This document shows, one piece after another, positions 36,371-45,325 of a DNA stretch of 64,000 nucleotides; the stretch's first letter is position 1; every line of letters starts with the position of its first letter. The position numbers and the translations under genes were made by a program. This DNA comes from FEN-1297 sp963843605. Its GTDB lineage: Bacteria > Bacteroidota > Ignavibacteria > Ignavibacteriales > Ignavibacteriaceae. The notes below the pieces were generated by a model. That model searched no databases. It worked only from the letters and a program-made list of their open reading frames with translations, and had not been told where the DNA came from. The stretch spans positions 496,001 through 560,000 of the forward strand of contig CAWJLA010000008.1 of NCBI GenBank assembly GCA_963843605.1. The letters run 5' to 3'.

Positions 36371-38911
36371 ATGCCGGATAATTTTTTAAAAATAAATAAA
36401 AAAGTAATTCTCAATAATTTTGTTAGGAGAGTCTCCCTAACATTTATATTTAGTGTTCTTATTACTTTTTATGCTGAAGGACAAAATCTTTCTGAACTAA
36501 AAGTCAGCTTGAACGCAGTAAATATGCCGATGGGGGAATTGCTTCAGTTGCTTGAACAAAAGACGAGTTATACATTCAGCTATCTTAATAAAGAATTGCC
36601 TTTGGAAGAAAGAGTAACTCTCGATGTAAAAGATAAACCGCTGCAGCAAATTCTTGAAATACTTTCAAATAAATTTGCATTAGCTTTTACCAAAATTAAT
36701 AATATTATAACCGTAAAAAAGAAGGAAAGCGCGAATGGGGAAAACAAACCGCAAGGTTTTGGAACATTAAGGGGAATTGTTCGCGATTCGGCGACTTCGG
36801 AAGTTTTACCGTATGCTAATGTTTATATTCCCCTAATCAATTCCGGAGCCAGTACCGACGGCCGGGGTTTCTTTATAATCCCTTCTATTCCCGCAAATAA
36901 AGTATATATTATCATTATAACATTTGTGGGCTATAATTCTAAAAAAATTACTGCCTTTATTCAAGAAAACAAAATTACCGATTTAACTATTTATCTTTCA
37001 AAATCTACAATTGAATTAGGTGATGTAATAGTATCCGGGAAAAGAGAAAATGAAGCGGGACTAACCGCAAAAAAAATTCCTATAAGAGAAATAGAAAATA
37101 TGAGCTTCGGTGTTGAAACGGATGTAATGCGTTCTATTCAACTTCAACCCGGAGTTCAATCAGCTGGCGATGTTTCCGCCAGGTATTATGTTAGAGGAGG
37201 CGCGAGTAATGAAAATTTAGTATTGTTAAACGAAGTACCTATTTATAATCCGTTTCATGCTCTCGGAATTTTGAGTGCAATTGATCCCGACATAATAAAC
37301 GGTGTTGAATTTTACAAAGGCGGATTCGGCGCAAAGTACGGCGGACGACTTTCTTCGGTAATGAATATTATAACAAAAGACGGGAACGCAAACAGCTTCG
37401 GCGCAACCGCCGCGTTAAGTGAATTAACGGCTAAAGGCGTTTTTGAGGGTCCGATACCCCACGGTTCTTTTATTATAACCGGAAGAAAAAGTTATTCAAA
37501 CGAGATATTAAAGAAATTTACTAACGATAAAAGTATCCCTATAGATTTTTACGACGCCTCTTTCAAAGTTAATTATTCCAATCCGGAAGTTCTGCCTATA
37601 TCAAAGTTTTCGCTTTTCGGATTTATAAGCAACGATAAAATCGATTATAACAATAATCTTAACGCCAATTTTAATTGGTCAAACTCAAACATAGGTTTTA
37701 ACTGGTTTTATGCGGCACAGGACGATCCTTCCTTCGCCGAATTAACTTTTTATTATTCCGGTTTTGCCGGCAGCAAGATTCCTAATTCCAGCAATGACCA
37801 GTATCTCGACAATAAACTCGATGATTTTACGGTTAAATATGATTTTTATAATGTGTATAGCCATAAAAACGAACTTTACGGAGGAATTAAACTGTATTAC
37901 ATAAAAACCAGATTACTCCTTAATAACTCAACCGGGATATTGAAAGATGTCGGCTCGGAAGGTGAAGCTGCTAAGGGATATTTAGGATACAAATTATTCA
38001 GCATAAACAAACTTAAAGCTGATGTCGGTTCGCGTCTTAATTTCATGAACCTTTTGGATGTTAATTCATATTTTTTTGAACCCCGTGTTAATTTAACATA
38101 TAGTTTACTGCCGACTATTAATTTAAAAGCTGCCTGGGGTATTTATCAACAAGAACTGGTCACAATTTCCGACGAAGATGAAATTCTGCCTTTGTTTGAA
38201 CCATGGATGATTGTGCCCAAATATTTAAAGGTCCCCAATTCGGTCCACTACATAGGCGGCTTTGATTATTACCTGACTGAAAGATTAGATCTTAATATAG
38301 AAGGTTATTATAAAACAATGCACAATTTAGCCGTGTTAAATGATGAAGTAATTTATCCTTCGGATCCTCAATTAATTAGTGGAAGCGGTGAATCTCACGG
38401 AGGCGAAGCAGCCATAAATTATAATACCGGGTGGATAAATGCGCAGGTTTCATATTCATATTCATGGACAACAAAAAAAGTAAGAGATATTGAATATCAT
38501 CCAAGGTACGATAGCCGCAATGCGGTTAAAATTTTTATTAGCTGCGAGCTTGGAAATAACTGGAGAGCCGGCATAATGTGGAATTATAATTCGGGTATGC
38601 CCTATACCCAAATATTCGGTTATAATGATAAGTACATTCCTTCGGGAATATCAAATCCGTCCTCTTTATTTTCTAATTATTTATATTTCCCGATATTAGC
38701 CGACAGAAATGCCGCTCACCTCCCTGATTATCATAGGCTGGATATAAATTTGTCAAAGGAATTCCATATCGGGTTCGTAAAAATAAATATAGGTTTGAAC
38801 GTAATAAATGTTTACGACCGTAAGAACTTCTTTTATTTTGATATGAAAACCGGGGAAAGAGTAAACATGCTGCCCTTTTTCCCTTCAATTGACATCAAGG
38901 CGGAATTATGA
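36371..38911 (+). CDS. TonB-dependent receptor with STN signalling domain, cassette copy 2 (intact)
   Basis: 846 residues. Signal peptide (SLTFIFSVLITFYAEGQ, ends ~residue 38); STN domain about 40-118 (LLEQKTSYTFSYLNKELPLE; LQQILEILSNKFALAFTKIN); carboxypeptidase-regulatory-like sandwich about 132-215 (GTLRGIVRDSATSEVLPYAN); plug about 225-350 (MRSIQLQPGVQSAGDVSARY; YVRGGASNENLVLLNEVPIY; YKGGFGAKYGGRLSSVMNI); then a short beta-barrel of about 490 residues ending SIDIKAEL. It would import an unknown ligand across the outer membrane and signal to FecR through STN. The stop codon overlaps the DUF4249 start by four bases (ATGA), implying translational coupling. Strong similarity to copy 3 at 41965. 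Confidence 0.92.
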   Translation: MPDNFLKINKKVILNNFVRRVSLTFIFSVLITFYAEGQNLSELKVSLNAVNMPMGELLQLLEQKTSYTFSYLNKELPLEERVTLDVKDKPLQQILEILSNKFALAFTKINNIITVKKKESANGENKPQGFGTLRGIVRDSATSEVLPYANVYIPLINSGASTDGRGFFIIPSIPANKVYIIIITFVGYNSKKITAFIQENKITDLTIYLSKSTIELGDVIVSGKRENEAGLTAKKIPIREIENMSFGVETDVMRSIQLQPGVQSAGDVSARYYVRGGASNENLVLLNEVPIYNPFHALGILSAIDPDIINGVEFYKGGFGAKYGGRLSSVMNIITKDGNANSFGATAALSELTAKGVFEGPIPHGSFIITGRKSYSNEILKKFTNDKSIPIDFYDASFKVNYSNPEVLPISKFSLFGFISNDKIDYNNNLNANFNWSNSNIGFNWFYAAQDDPSFAELTFYYSGFAGSKIPNSSNDQYLDNKLDDFTVKYDFYNVYSHKNELYGGIKLYYIKTRLLLNNSTGILKDVGSEGEAAKGYLGYKLFSINKLKADVGSRLNFMNLLDVNSYFFEPRVNLTYSLLPTINLKAAWGIYQQELVTISDEDEILPLFEPWMIVPKYLKVPNSVHYIGGFDYYLTERLDLNIEGYYKTMHNLAVLNDEVIYPSDPQLISGSGESHGGEAAINYNTGWINAQVSYSYSWTTKKVRDIEYHPRYDSRNAVKIFISCELGNNWRAGIMWNYNSGMPYTQIFGYNDKYIPSGISNPSSLFSNYLYFPILADRNAAHLPDYHRLDINLSKEFHIGFVKINIGLNVINVYDRKNFFYFDMKTGERVNMLPFFPSIDIKAEL

Positions 38912-39906
38912 AAAGAGTGATTTTGATTCTGCCGGTTATCTTATTTATTCTTTTTGAATCATGCAATAATGATTTCAATGTAAACGCGCCTTTTAAAAAT
39001 GTTTATACTTTAAATTGCATTTTACGAAACCGCAGTCCTTTTCAATATGCAGTAATTTCAAAAAATATTTATACCGAAAACGGAGCCCCCCCGACTATAG
39101 CCAGCACGACTCAAAATATAAAAGGCGCAAATGTAGAAATCCATTATAATGATTCAGTGTATGTTATGAGAGATACAACTATCCAATTGACAGATTCGGG
39201 AAATACATTACAAGTTGATTGCTATTACTTAAAATATTTGCAGATGATACCGGGTAACACTATTAGTATTAAAGCTACCATGCCGGACGGACAAATATTA
39301 AGAGCTACAAACCAGATACCGGCTTGCATCATAACTCCGTTTTTCTTTCCGGTGAGTTATTATACCGAGGATGGAAAGGAATTTTATGTAAAATATCCGG
39401 GCTACTCTTGGCCATTTAAAATCAACAATAAAGAGATTAATAATATTTCAAGTTTTCCACAATTTGAAATTTATTATAAAAAATACGAAGGAGGAACGTA
39501 TGTCAATAAAAAAACGCTTATTCCTCTCTCCTATTATTCCCCTATTGAAATTAACGGGTTTATGATGTCTCCTAATCTAAACTTCTCATTTAATTATAGT
39601 GCTTATTCATCTCTTAAAGCTATTAATAGAACGATGCAGGAGATTTCAGGGAGCGATCCAAATAAGAACAATTATATAATCACCGGGGCTTACTTTACCA
39701 TCACCAGCATGGATCCCGATTTAACGAGATATTATTTTGCTTACGAAGTATACTCAAATTCACATACGGTTAAACTAAGACCTACGGATTACTCTAACAT
39801 TCAAGGAGGAAAAGGTATCTTCGGAATATATTATATATATACCCAACCCTTTGCTGTGGACAAAGCTTATATTAATTCTTTTGGATATCAATATGATCCT
39901 TATTAG
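38908..39906 (+). CDS. DUF4249 outer-membrane lipoprotein, cassette copy 2 (intact)
   Basis: 332 residues. The N-terminus is a lipoprotein signal with Cys19 (VILILPVILFILFESCNNDF). The family text follows: APFKNVYTLNCILRNRSPFQ, ISIKATMPDGQILRATNQIP, and conserved C-terminal LRPTDYSNIQGGKGIFGIYY. DUF4249 proteins have no settled function but habitually follow TonB receptors in Bacteroidota. By analogy with SusD one may suspect a surface lid or ligand-capture subunit for the receptor. The ATGA overlap with the receptor supports one-to-one stoichiometry. The downstream propeller starts 24 bases later. Confidence 0.9.
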   Translation: MKRVILILPVILFILFESCNNDFNVNAPFKNVYTLNCILRNRSPFQYAVISKNIYTENGAPPTIASTTQNIKGANVEIHYNDSVYVMRDTTIQLTDSGNTLQVDCYYLKYLQMIPGNTISIKATMPDGQILRATNQIPACIITPFFFPVSYYTEDGKEFYVKYPGYSWPFKINNKEINNISSFPQFEIYYKKYEGGTYVNKKTLIPLSYYSPIEINGFMMSPNLNFSFNYSAYSSLKAINRTMQEISGSDPNKNNYIITGAYFTITSMDPDLTRYYFAYEVYSNSHTVKLRPTDYSNIQGGKGIFGIYYIYTQPFAVDKAYINSFGYQYDPY

Positions 39907-39929
39907 TCCGGGCAAAAACACGGATAAAT

Positions 39930-41312
39930 ATGATGAAAATTAAAATCGGTAAAACATTAAAACAAAATTGTATTAATGGTACAATTAATCTTATCCCATT
40001 AATCCTTTTATCAATTATTTTATGCGGACAAAGTTATGCCCAGTGGCAGAGATTAAATTTACCGGATACAGTAAAAGTAAATACAATAGTTATAAGGGAT
40101 TCAACTATTTTTGCGGGTACAAACGGAGACGGAATATTTGTATCGACAAATAACGGCAAAAACTGGAAGAGCATTAACGAAGGACTGCAAAGTAAGGTCG
40201 TTAATACTATTTTAATTAATGGCAAAACCCTGCCTGCCGGACAGACGAGAATTTTCGCCGGAACTGAAACTGGCGTATCGGTTTCAACGGATAACGGTGA
40301 AAACTGGAGATCAATTAATTCCGGATTATCCGGTTTAGGTGTATGGTCTTTGGCGGCTAGTGCAGATACATCCGGCGATACAACAATATTTGCAGGATGC
40401 TGGAGCGGGGTTTATTCTTCTACGGATCGGGGTGAAAATTGGAAAGTTACCGGCTTATCAACTACGACAATGCCGGTGCATTCTATAATTATTTTTAATC
40501 GCTGTATTTACGCTGCTACATTTAGCGAAGGAATATTTCGCTCGCTCGACAATGGATTGACATGGATAAATATTGATGTTAAACTTAAGGATATAACTGA
40601 TTACAGCCTACCTTTAACTGCACCCGTCTATTCAATAGGCCTATTTACCGGTCCTGAAAAGAATTATTTCATGGTCGGATCTGCCCGCAGTCTTTATTAT
40701 GCGTATTTTGGAGACACCCTTTTCTATGCTGATACTTCATTCGCCCAAGTCAATAAACAAAATTCACCTGTACTCTGTTTTGCCAATAGGAATGATACCC
40801 TTTTTACGGCCTCAGACGGATATCTCTTTAAATTTTACTGGATTCATATCATCTGGTATTTCTATGGGCAAAAGATCGACATCATCGTATATACCGCTGA
40901 CCATTTAAATATTCCTTATTTGGGAAATCATACCGTATATTCTCTTGCGCTGAATAACGGATATATTTTTGCCGGAACCGAAGACGGCATCTGGCGTTTG
41001 AGGTATCCGGAAGCTGTTACAAGAGTAAAAAGCTCCCAAAACGTTCCTGCCGGATTTGTACTTGAACAGAATTATCCCAATCCTTTTAACCCTACGACAG
41101 TCGTCAATTATCAGCTGCCGGTTTCCGGTAACGTCACGCTGATTGTTTACGACGTTCTTGGAAGATCCGTCGCTACATTAGTAAATGAGCGCCAGACCGC
41201 GGGAAGTCATTCGGTAAAGTTCGACGCGGTCGGCTTGCCGAGCGGAGTTTATTTTTATAGGCTGCAAGCGGGAAGTTTTGCTCGCACTAAGAAGATGATT
41301 CTTTTACAATAA
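39930..41312 (+). CDS. Por-tailed Asp-box beta-propeller, cassette copy 2 (intact)
   Basis: 460 residues: signal peptide (LILLSIILCGQSYAQ, ends ~residue 37), an array of Asp-box repeats of the S-T-D-N-G-x-x-W type (STNNGKNWKSI, STDNGENWRSI, STDRGENWKVT, SLDNGLTWINI) typical of six- or seven-bladed propellers, and a type IX sorting tail (FVLEQNYPNPFNPTTVVNYQ...KKMILLQ). Propellers of this kind bind rather than cut; no catalytic signature of sialidases is seen. The protein should be on the cell surface. It is encoded directly behind the receptor-DUF4249 pair in all three cassette copies, so a shared role in binding or presenting the receptor's ligand is plausible but unproven. Confidence 0.88.
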   Translation: MMKIKIGKTLKQNCINGTINLIPLILLSIILCGQSYAQWQRLNLPDTVKVNTIVIRDSTIFAGTNGDGIFVSTNNGKNWKSINEGLQSKVVNTILINGKTLPAGQTRIFAGTETGVSVSTDNGENWRSINSGLSGLGVWSLAASADTSGDTTIFAGCWSGVYSSTDRGENWKVTGLSTTTMPVHSIIIFNRCIYAATFSEGIFRSLDNGLTWINIDVKLKDITDYSLPLTAPVYSIGLFTGPEKNYFMVGSARSLYYAYFGDTLFYADTSFAQVNKQNSPVLCFANRNDTLFTASDGYLFKFYWIHIIWYFYGQKIDIIVYTADHLNIPYLGNHTVYSLALNNGYIFAGTEDGIWRLRYPEAVTRVKSSQNVPAGFVLEQNYPNPFNPTTVVNYQLPVSGNVTLIVYDVLGRSVATLVNERQTAGSHSVKFDAVGLPSGVYFYRLQAGSFARTKKMILLQ

Positions 41313-41362
41313 GCGGTTCTTCATTAACGAATTAAAAATTGTTATCATCAACTTAATGCTAT

Positions 41363-41599
41363 ATGCCCGATAATATTTTAAGAATAAATAAAAAAGTAAT
41401 CCTCAGTAATCTTGTTAGGAAAGTCTATCTGACATTTATAATTGCTATTCTCATTGCTTTTTATATCGAAGGACAAAACCTTTCTGATTCGACAGTCAGT
41501 TTGAAAGTAGTAAATATGCCTTTGAGAGAAGTGCTGCATATTCTGGAACTAAATTTATACGGTCTAACAATCGATACCAAAATTAAATTTTGCCGATAA
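41363..41599 (+). pseudogene. 5' fragment of a TonB receptor (signal peptide and start of STN), cassette copy 3
   Basis: 78 codons closely matching the first ~70 residues of the receptor at 36371, including leader DNA (TTCATTAACGAATTAAAAATTG upstream, split here as two motifs) and text MPDNILRINKKVILSNLVRK, QNLSDSTVSLKVVNMPLREV, LHILEL. Homology then stops abruptly and the frame ends at 41599. The rest of the copy-3 receptor resumes at about 42100. The interval is occupied by unrelated DNA, so the original STN domain was replaced or interrupted. Confidence 0.78.
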
Positions 41600-41657
41600 T
41601 TTTATGAAGAAATATTTTATAAAAAAATATCTGTTGCCTAACTTAATCTTTATAAAA

Positions 41658-41870
41658 TTAAATGGACAGCGGAGGTGATACTTTCCCGTCCTCTATGATT
41701 TTCACATTACCGATGCCCCGGTCTCAAAGATTTAAATTCGGGGATCGGTCCATAAATAACATACCAGGCCATTACGGTTTGCGTCGCATCGTACAGTGTA
41801 CTGTCGGCGCCGTATTTTTCTTTAATTAAAATTAGCTTCTCTTAGATAGTTTGTCAATTGCCGGAAATTG
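41658..41870 (-). pseudogene. minus-strand coding remnant inside cassette copy 3
   Basis: The minus strand reads protein-like text: LTNYLREANFN, then LIKEKYGADSTLYDATQTVM followed by AWYVIYGPIPEFKSLRPG, and in a shifted frame IGNVKIIEDGKVSPPLSI with a stop at 41658. It looks like the C-terminus of a gene that is otherwise missing, inserted opposite in direction to the cassette genes. I do not recognise the family. It lies exactly where the STN domain of the copy-3 receptor should be, in an interval (41600-41964) otherwise without features. Confidence 0.4.
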
Positions 41871-41964
41871 TTTAGCAAATATTTAAAAAATATATTATTT
41901 TGATTTGCCATAATAATTACAAATAATTTATAATTATAATGTGTAAGGGGAATTCATTTTAAGC

Positions 41965-44319
41965 TTGACGGAATATGGGGGAGATATTTTAAGGACAACC
42001 GACAAAAATAGGTTATATCCTTCATGCCTAACAATATTGCCGGCATTTTTAGCAATCATCATATTTACTGTTAATTCTTTCGGACAAGCCAACCGGAATC
42101 CAATTAATTATATTATAACATTTAAAAAACAGGAAGCTGCAGACAATAATAGTAAGCCCAAAGGTTTCGGAACTCTTAGAGGGGTAGTACGCGATTCGGC
42201 AACCTCGGAAGTTTTACCCTATGCTAATGTTTATATCCGCGGAATTAACAGGGGAGCCGGCACCGACGGCCGCGGCTTTTTCTTAATTCCTTCAATCCCC
42301 GCAAATAAAGAATACATCATTGCGGTAACTTTTATCGGCTATAAGTCCAAAAATGTAACGGTATTTATACCTGAAAACAAAATCACCCAGATAAATATTT
42401 ATCTTACAAAATCTGCAATTGAATTGGGAAACGTAACCATAACAGGTGCAAAAGAAAACGAAGCGGGAATTACCGCGCAAAAAATTCCGATAAGAGAAAT
42501 AGAAAATATGACGTTCGGCGTCGAGACGGATGTTATGCGGTCAATTCAATTTCAGCCGGGAGTCCAATCGGCCGGAGATGTTTCGGCGCGGTATTATGTA
42601 CGTGGAGGCGCGAGTAACGAAAATCTGGTATTGTTAAACGAAGTACCGATTTATAATCCTTTCCACGCACTCGGAATTTTAAGCGCTATTGATCCGGATA
42701 TAATCAACAGCATTGAATTTTACAAAGGGGGATTTGGTGCAAAATACGGCGGACGGCTTTCATCGGTTTTAAATATTATAACAAAAGACGGGAACAAGAA
42801 CAACTTCGGTGCGGCTGCCGGTTTAAGTGAATTAACGGCTAAAGGCGTTTTGGAAGGACCGGTGCCTTACGGTTCATTTATCATAACCGGAAGAAAGAGC
42901 TATTCCAACGCAATATTAAAAAAATTCACAAATAACAAAAGTGTCCCGATAGATTTTTACGATGCCTCTTTCAAAGTAAATTATTCCAACCCCGAAATCC
43001 TGCCGTTTTCAAAATTTTCTATCTTCGGGTTTACAAGCAAAGATAAAATAGTATACCAAAACAAATTACACGCCCATTATAACTGGTCAAATTCAAACAT
43101 CGGCTTTAACTGGTTTTACGTCGAGCCGGCCAGTCCTTCATTTACCGAATTCACCTTTTATTATTCCGGGTTTTCCGGAAGTGAACTGCCCAATACCGGC
43201 AATAGCCGGCAATTAGAAAATAAACTTGACGACTTTACGGCCAAATATGATTTTTATTATGTGTATAGTAATAAAAATGAAATTTACGGCGGCATTAAAT
43301 TGTATTATATAAAGACCGGTTTACTCTTTAATAACTCGGCGGGGGAAACGAAAGATGCCGGCTCTGAAGGTGAAGCGGTCAAATTTTACGGAGGGTACAA
43401 ATTAAACAGCATAAAGGATCTTAAAGTTGATATCGGCTCTCGTATTAATTTAATGAACCTGTATGATGTGTCTTCTTATTTTGGCGAACCGCGCGTTAAT
43501 ATAACATATAGTTTACTGCCGACTCTGAATTTAAAAGCTGCATGGGGCATTTATCAACAGGAGCTGGTTACCATATCCGATGAAGATGAAATTCTTGCAT
43601 TGTTTGAACCATGGATCATTGTTCCCAAATATCTAAAGGTGCCTAATTCAATACACTACATCGGCGGATTCAATTATTACCCGACCGAAAACATCGAGAT
43701 AAACGTAGAAGGTTATTTTAAGGTAATGCATAATTTGGTGGTGCTGAACGACGTAATAATTTATCCTACCGATCCCCAATTTATTAACGCAAGCGCTAAG
43801 TCCCACGGGGCCGAAGCCTCCGTGAATTATAATGCCGGACGGATAAACGCGCAGATTTCATATTCTTATTCATGGACTTTAAAAAAAGTAAGAGATCTCG
43901 AATATCATCCCAGATACGACAGCCGCAATGCAGTTAAAGTTTTTATTAATTACGAGCTGGGAAATAATTGGAGAGCCGGCATAAGCTGGAATTATAATTC
44001 CGGGATGCCGTTTACCAAAATATTGGGTTATCAATACAGGTACAACCCGTTGGAAATAACCGAAGCTGATCCTTTATTTTCTTATTACTCTTATTCTCCG
44101 ATATTTGCCGGCAGAAACACCTCATACCTTCCTGACTATCACAGGCTCGATTTAAATTTATCGAAAGAATTCCGGCTCTGGTTTATGAAAATGGATTTAA
44201 ATTTGAACCTAATAAATGTATACAACCGCAAAAATTTTTTCTATTATGATCCTCAAACCGGAGAAAGAGTAAATATGCTGCCTTTCTTACCATCAATCGG
44301 CATTAAGGCGGAATTATGA
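41965..44319 (+). CDS. TonB-dependent receptor lacking the STN domain, cassette copy 3
   Basis: 784 codons. The only start found is TTG at 41965, followed by a new N-terminus with a hydrophobic signal (SCLTILPAFLAIIIFTVNSF, then GQ). Just the last STN strand survives (NYIITFKKQEA). From GTLRGVVRDSATSEVLPYAN onwards it parallels copy 2: regulatory-like sandwich, plug (MRSIQFQPGVQSAGDVSARY; YKGGFGAKYGGRLSSVLNI) and barrel ending SIGIKAEL. Loss of STN should uncouple transport from FecR signalling while leaving the pore intact. ATGA overlap with the next gene is kept. Coding quality through the barrel argues for function despite the odd start; a dead copy with a fortuitous frame is the alternative. 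Confidence 0.82.
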   Translation: MTEYGGDILRTTDKNRLYPSCLTILPAFLAIIIFTVNSFGQANRNPINYIITFKKQEAADNNSKPKGFGTLRGVVRDSATSEVLPYANVYIRGINRGAGTDGRGFFLIPSIPANKEYIIAVTFIGYKSKNVTVFIPENKITQINIYLTKSAIELGNVTITGAKENEAGITAQKIPIREIENMTFGVETDVMRSIQFQPGVQSAGDVSARYYVRGGASNENLVLLNEVPIYNPFHALGILSAIDPDIINSIEFYKGGFGAKYGGRLSSVLNIITKDGNKNNFGAAAGLSELTAKGVLEGPVPYGSFIITGRKSYSNAILKKFTNNKSVPIDFYDASFKVNYSNPEILPFSKFSIFGFTSKDKIVYQNKLHAHYNWSNSNIGFNWFYVEPASPSFTEFTFYYSGFSGSELPNTGNSRQLENKLDDFTAKYDFYYVYSNKNEIYGGIKLYYIKTGLLFNNSAGETKDAGSEGEAVKFYGGYKLNSIKDLKVDIGSRINLMNLYDVSSYFGEPRVNITYSLLPTLNLKAAWGIYQQELVTISDEDEILALFEPWIIVPKYLKVPNSIHYIGGFNYYPTENIEINVEGYFKVMHNLVVLNDVIIYPTDPQFINASAKSHGAEASVNYNAGRINAQISYSYSWTLKKVRDLEYHPRYDSRNAVKVFINYELGNNWRAGISWNYNSGMPFTKILGYQYRYNPLEITEADPLFSYYSYSPIFAGRNTSYLPDYHRLDLNLSKEFRLWFMKMDLNLNLINVYNRKNFFYYDPQTGERVNMLPFLPSIGIKAEL

Positions 44320-45290
44320 AAAAAACTGTATTACTCCTGCTGATTATCCCGTTTATGTTTCTGGAATCATGCAACGAAGTTTTTGATATAAACGGGCCTA
44401 TTGAGAATATATATACCTTAAATTGTATTTTAAAAAATGACGGTCCGGTTCAGTACGCGATAATCACAAAAAATACTTATACCGCGAACGGAGCGCCTCC
44501 CCCATCAAATTCTGCCGTTCCGTATATCAAAGGCGCAAAAATAAAAATTTTTAATAACGATTCGACGTTTGTTATGAGGGATACGACAATTCAATCGCCG
44601 GATTCCGGAAATACAGAACCGGTTAACTGCTATTATTTAAAAAATCTGATTTTGAAACCGGGCAAATCCGTAAGTATAGAAGCTGCTTTACCCGACGGTA
44701 ATATATTAAAATCTGCGGCACAGGTTCCGGATGCCGATATAAAAACTATTTTTAGCTTTCCCCAGTCAGTAAAAGGAAGTTATGTGGATACACCCTATTT
44801 CTTCTGGAATTTTAATAGTAATAATATTTTAAGTTTGCCACAATTAATAATATTTTATAAAAAATACGAAGACGGAATTTATGTCGATAAGAAAATGCTC
44901 GTACCTATTTCCCCTTACTCCGTTGCCGATGACAACGGGCTTTTGCTGCCGTTTGACTTCAAATTTTCAGATTACCATCGAGCTTATACAACCCTTGAAA
45001 CATTGAATAAAACGATGAAGGATATTTCGGGTAGTGATCCTCATAAAAGCAATTATATCGTTACCAAAGTTTTATTTAACGTAAACAGTCTGGATCCCGA
45101 TTTATCGGTATACTATTCCACTTACGAAGTATTCTCAAGTTCTTTTTCGATAAAATTAAGACCTACCGAATACTCAAATATAAAAGGCGGGAAAGGTATC
45201 TTCGGCGTGTATTATATAAATTACAACAAATTGACGGTTGACAATGTTTATATAAAAACTTTTGGTTATCAGTATATTCCCTCGAAATAG
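44316..45290 (+). CDS. DUF4249 outer-membrane lipoprotein, cassette copy 3
   Basis: 324 residues, full length. Lipoprotein signal LLLLIIPFMFLESCNEVFDI with Cys in ESCNE; family text YTLNCILKNDGPVQYAIITK, YYLKNLILKPGKSVSIEAAL, LRPTEYSNIKGGKGIFGVYY. It is a diverged paralogue of the copy-2 gene at 38908 with the same spacing: a four-base ATGA overlap with the receptor upstream and 35 bases to the propeller downstream. Retention of an intact frame beside the STN-less receptor suggests that the receptor/lipoprotein pair still works. Confidence 0.9.
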   Translation: MKKTVLLLLIIPFMFLESCNEVFDINGPIENIYTLNCILKNDGPVQYAIITKNTYTANGAPPPSNSAVPYIKGAKIKIFNNDSTFVMRDTTIQSPDSGNTEPVNCYYLKNLILKPGKSVSIEAALPDGNILKSAAQVPDADIKTIFSFPQSVKGSYVDTPYFFWNFNSNNILSLPQLIIFYKKYEDGIYVDKKMLVPISPYSVADDNGLLLPFDFKFSDYHRAYTTLETLNKTMKDISGSDPHKSNYIVTKVLFNVNSLDPDLSVYYSTYEVFSSSFSIKLRPTEYSNIKGGKGIFGVYYINYNKLTVDNVYIKTFGYQYIPSK

Positions 45291-45325
45291 TATTTATTTC
45301 GAGGACAAAAATATTAATAAAAATT

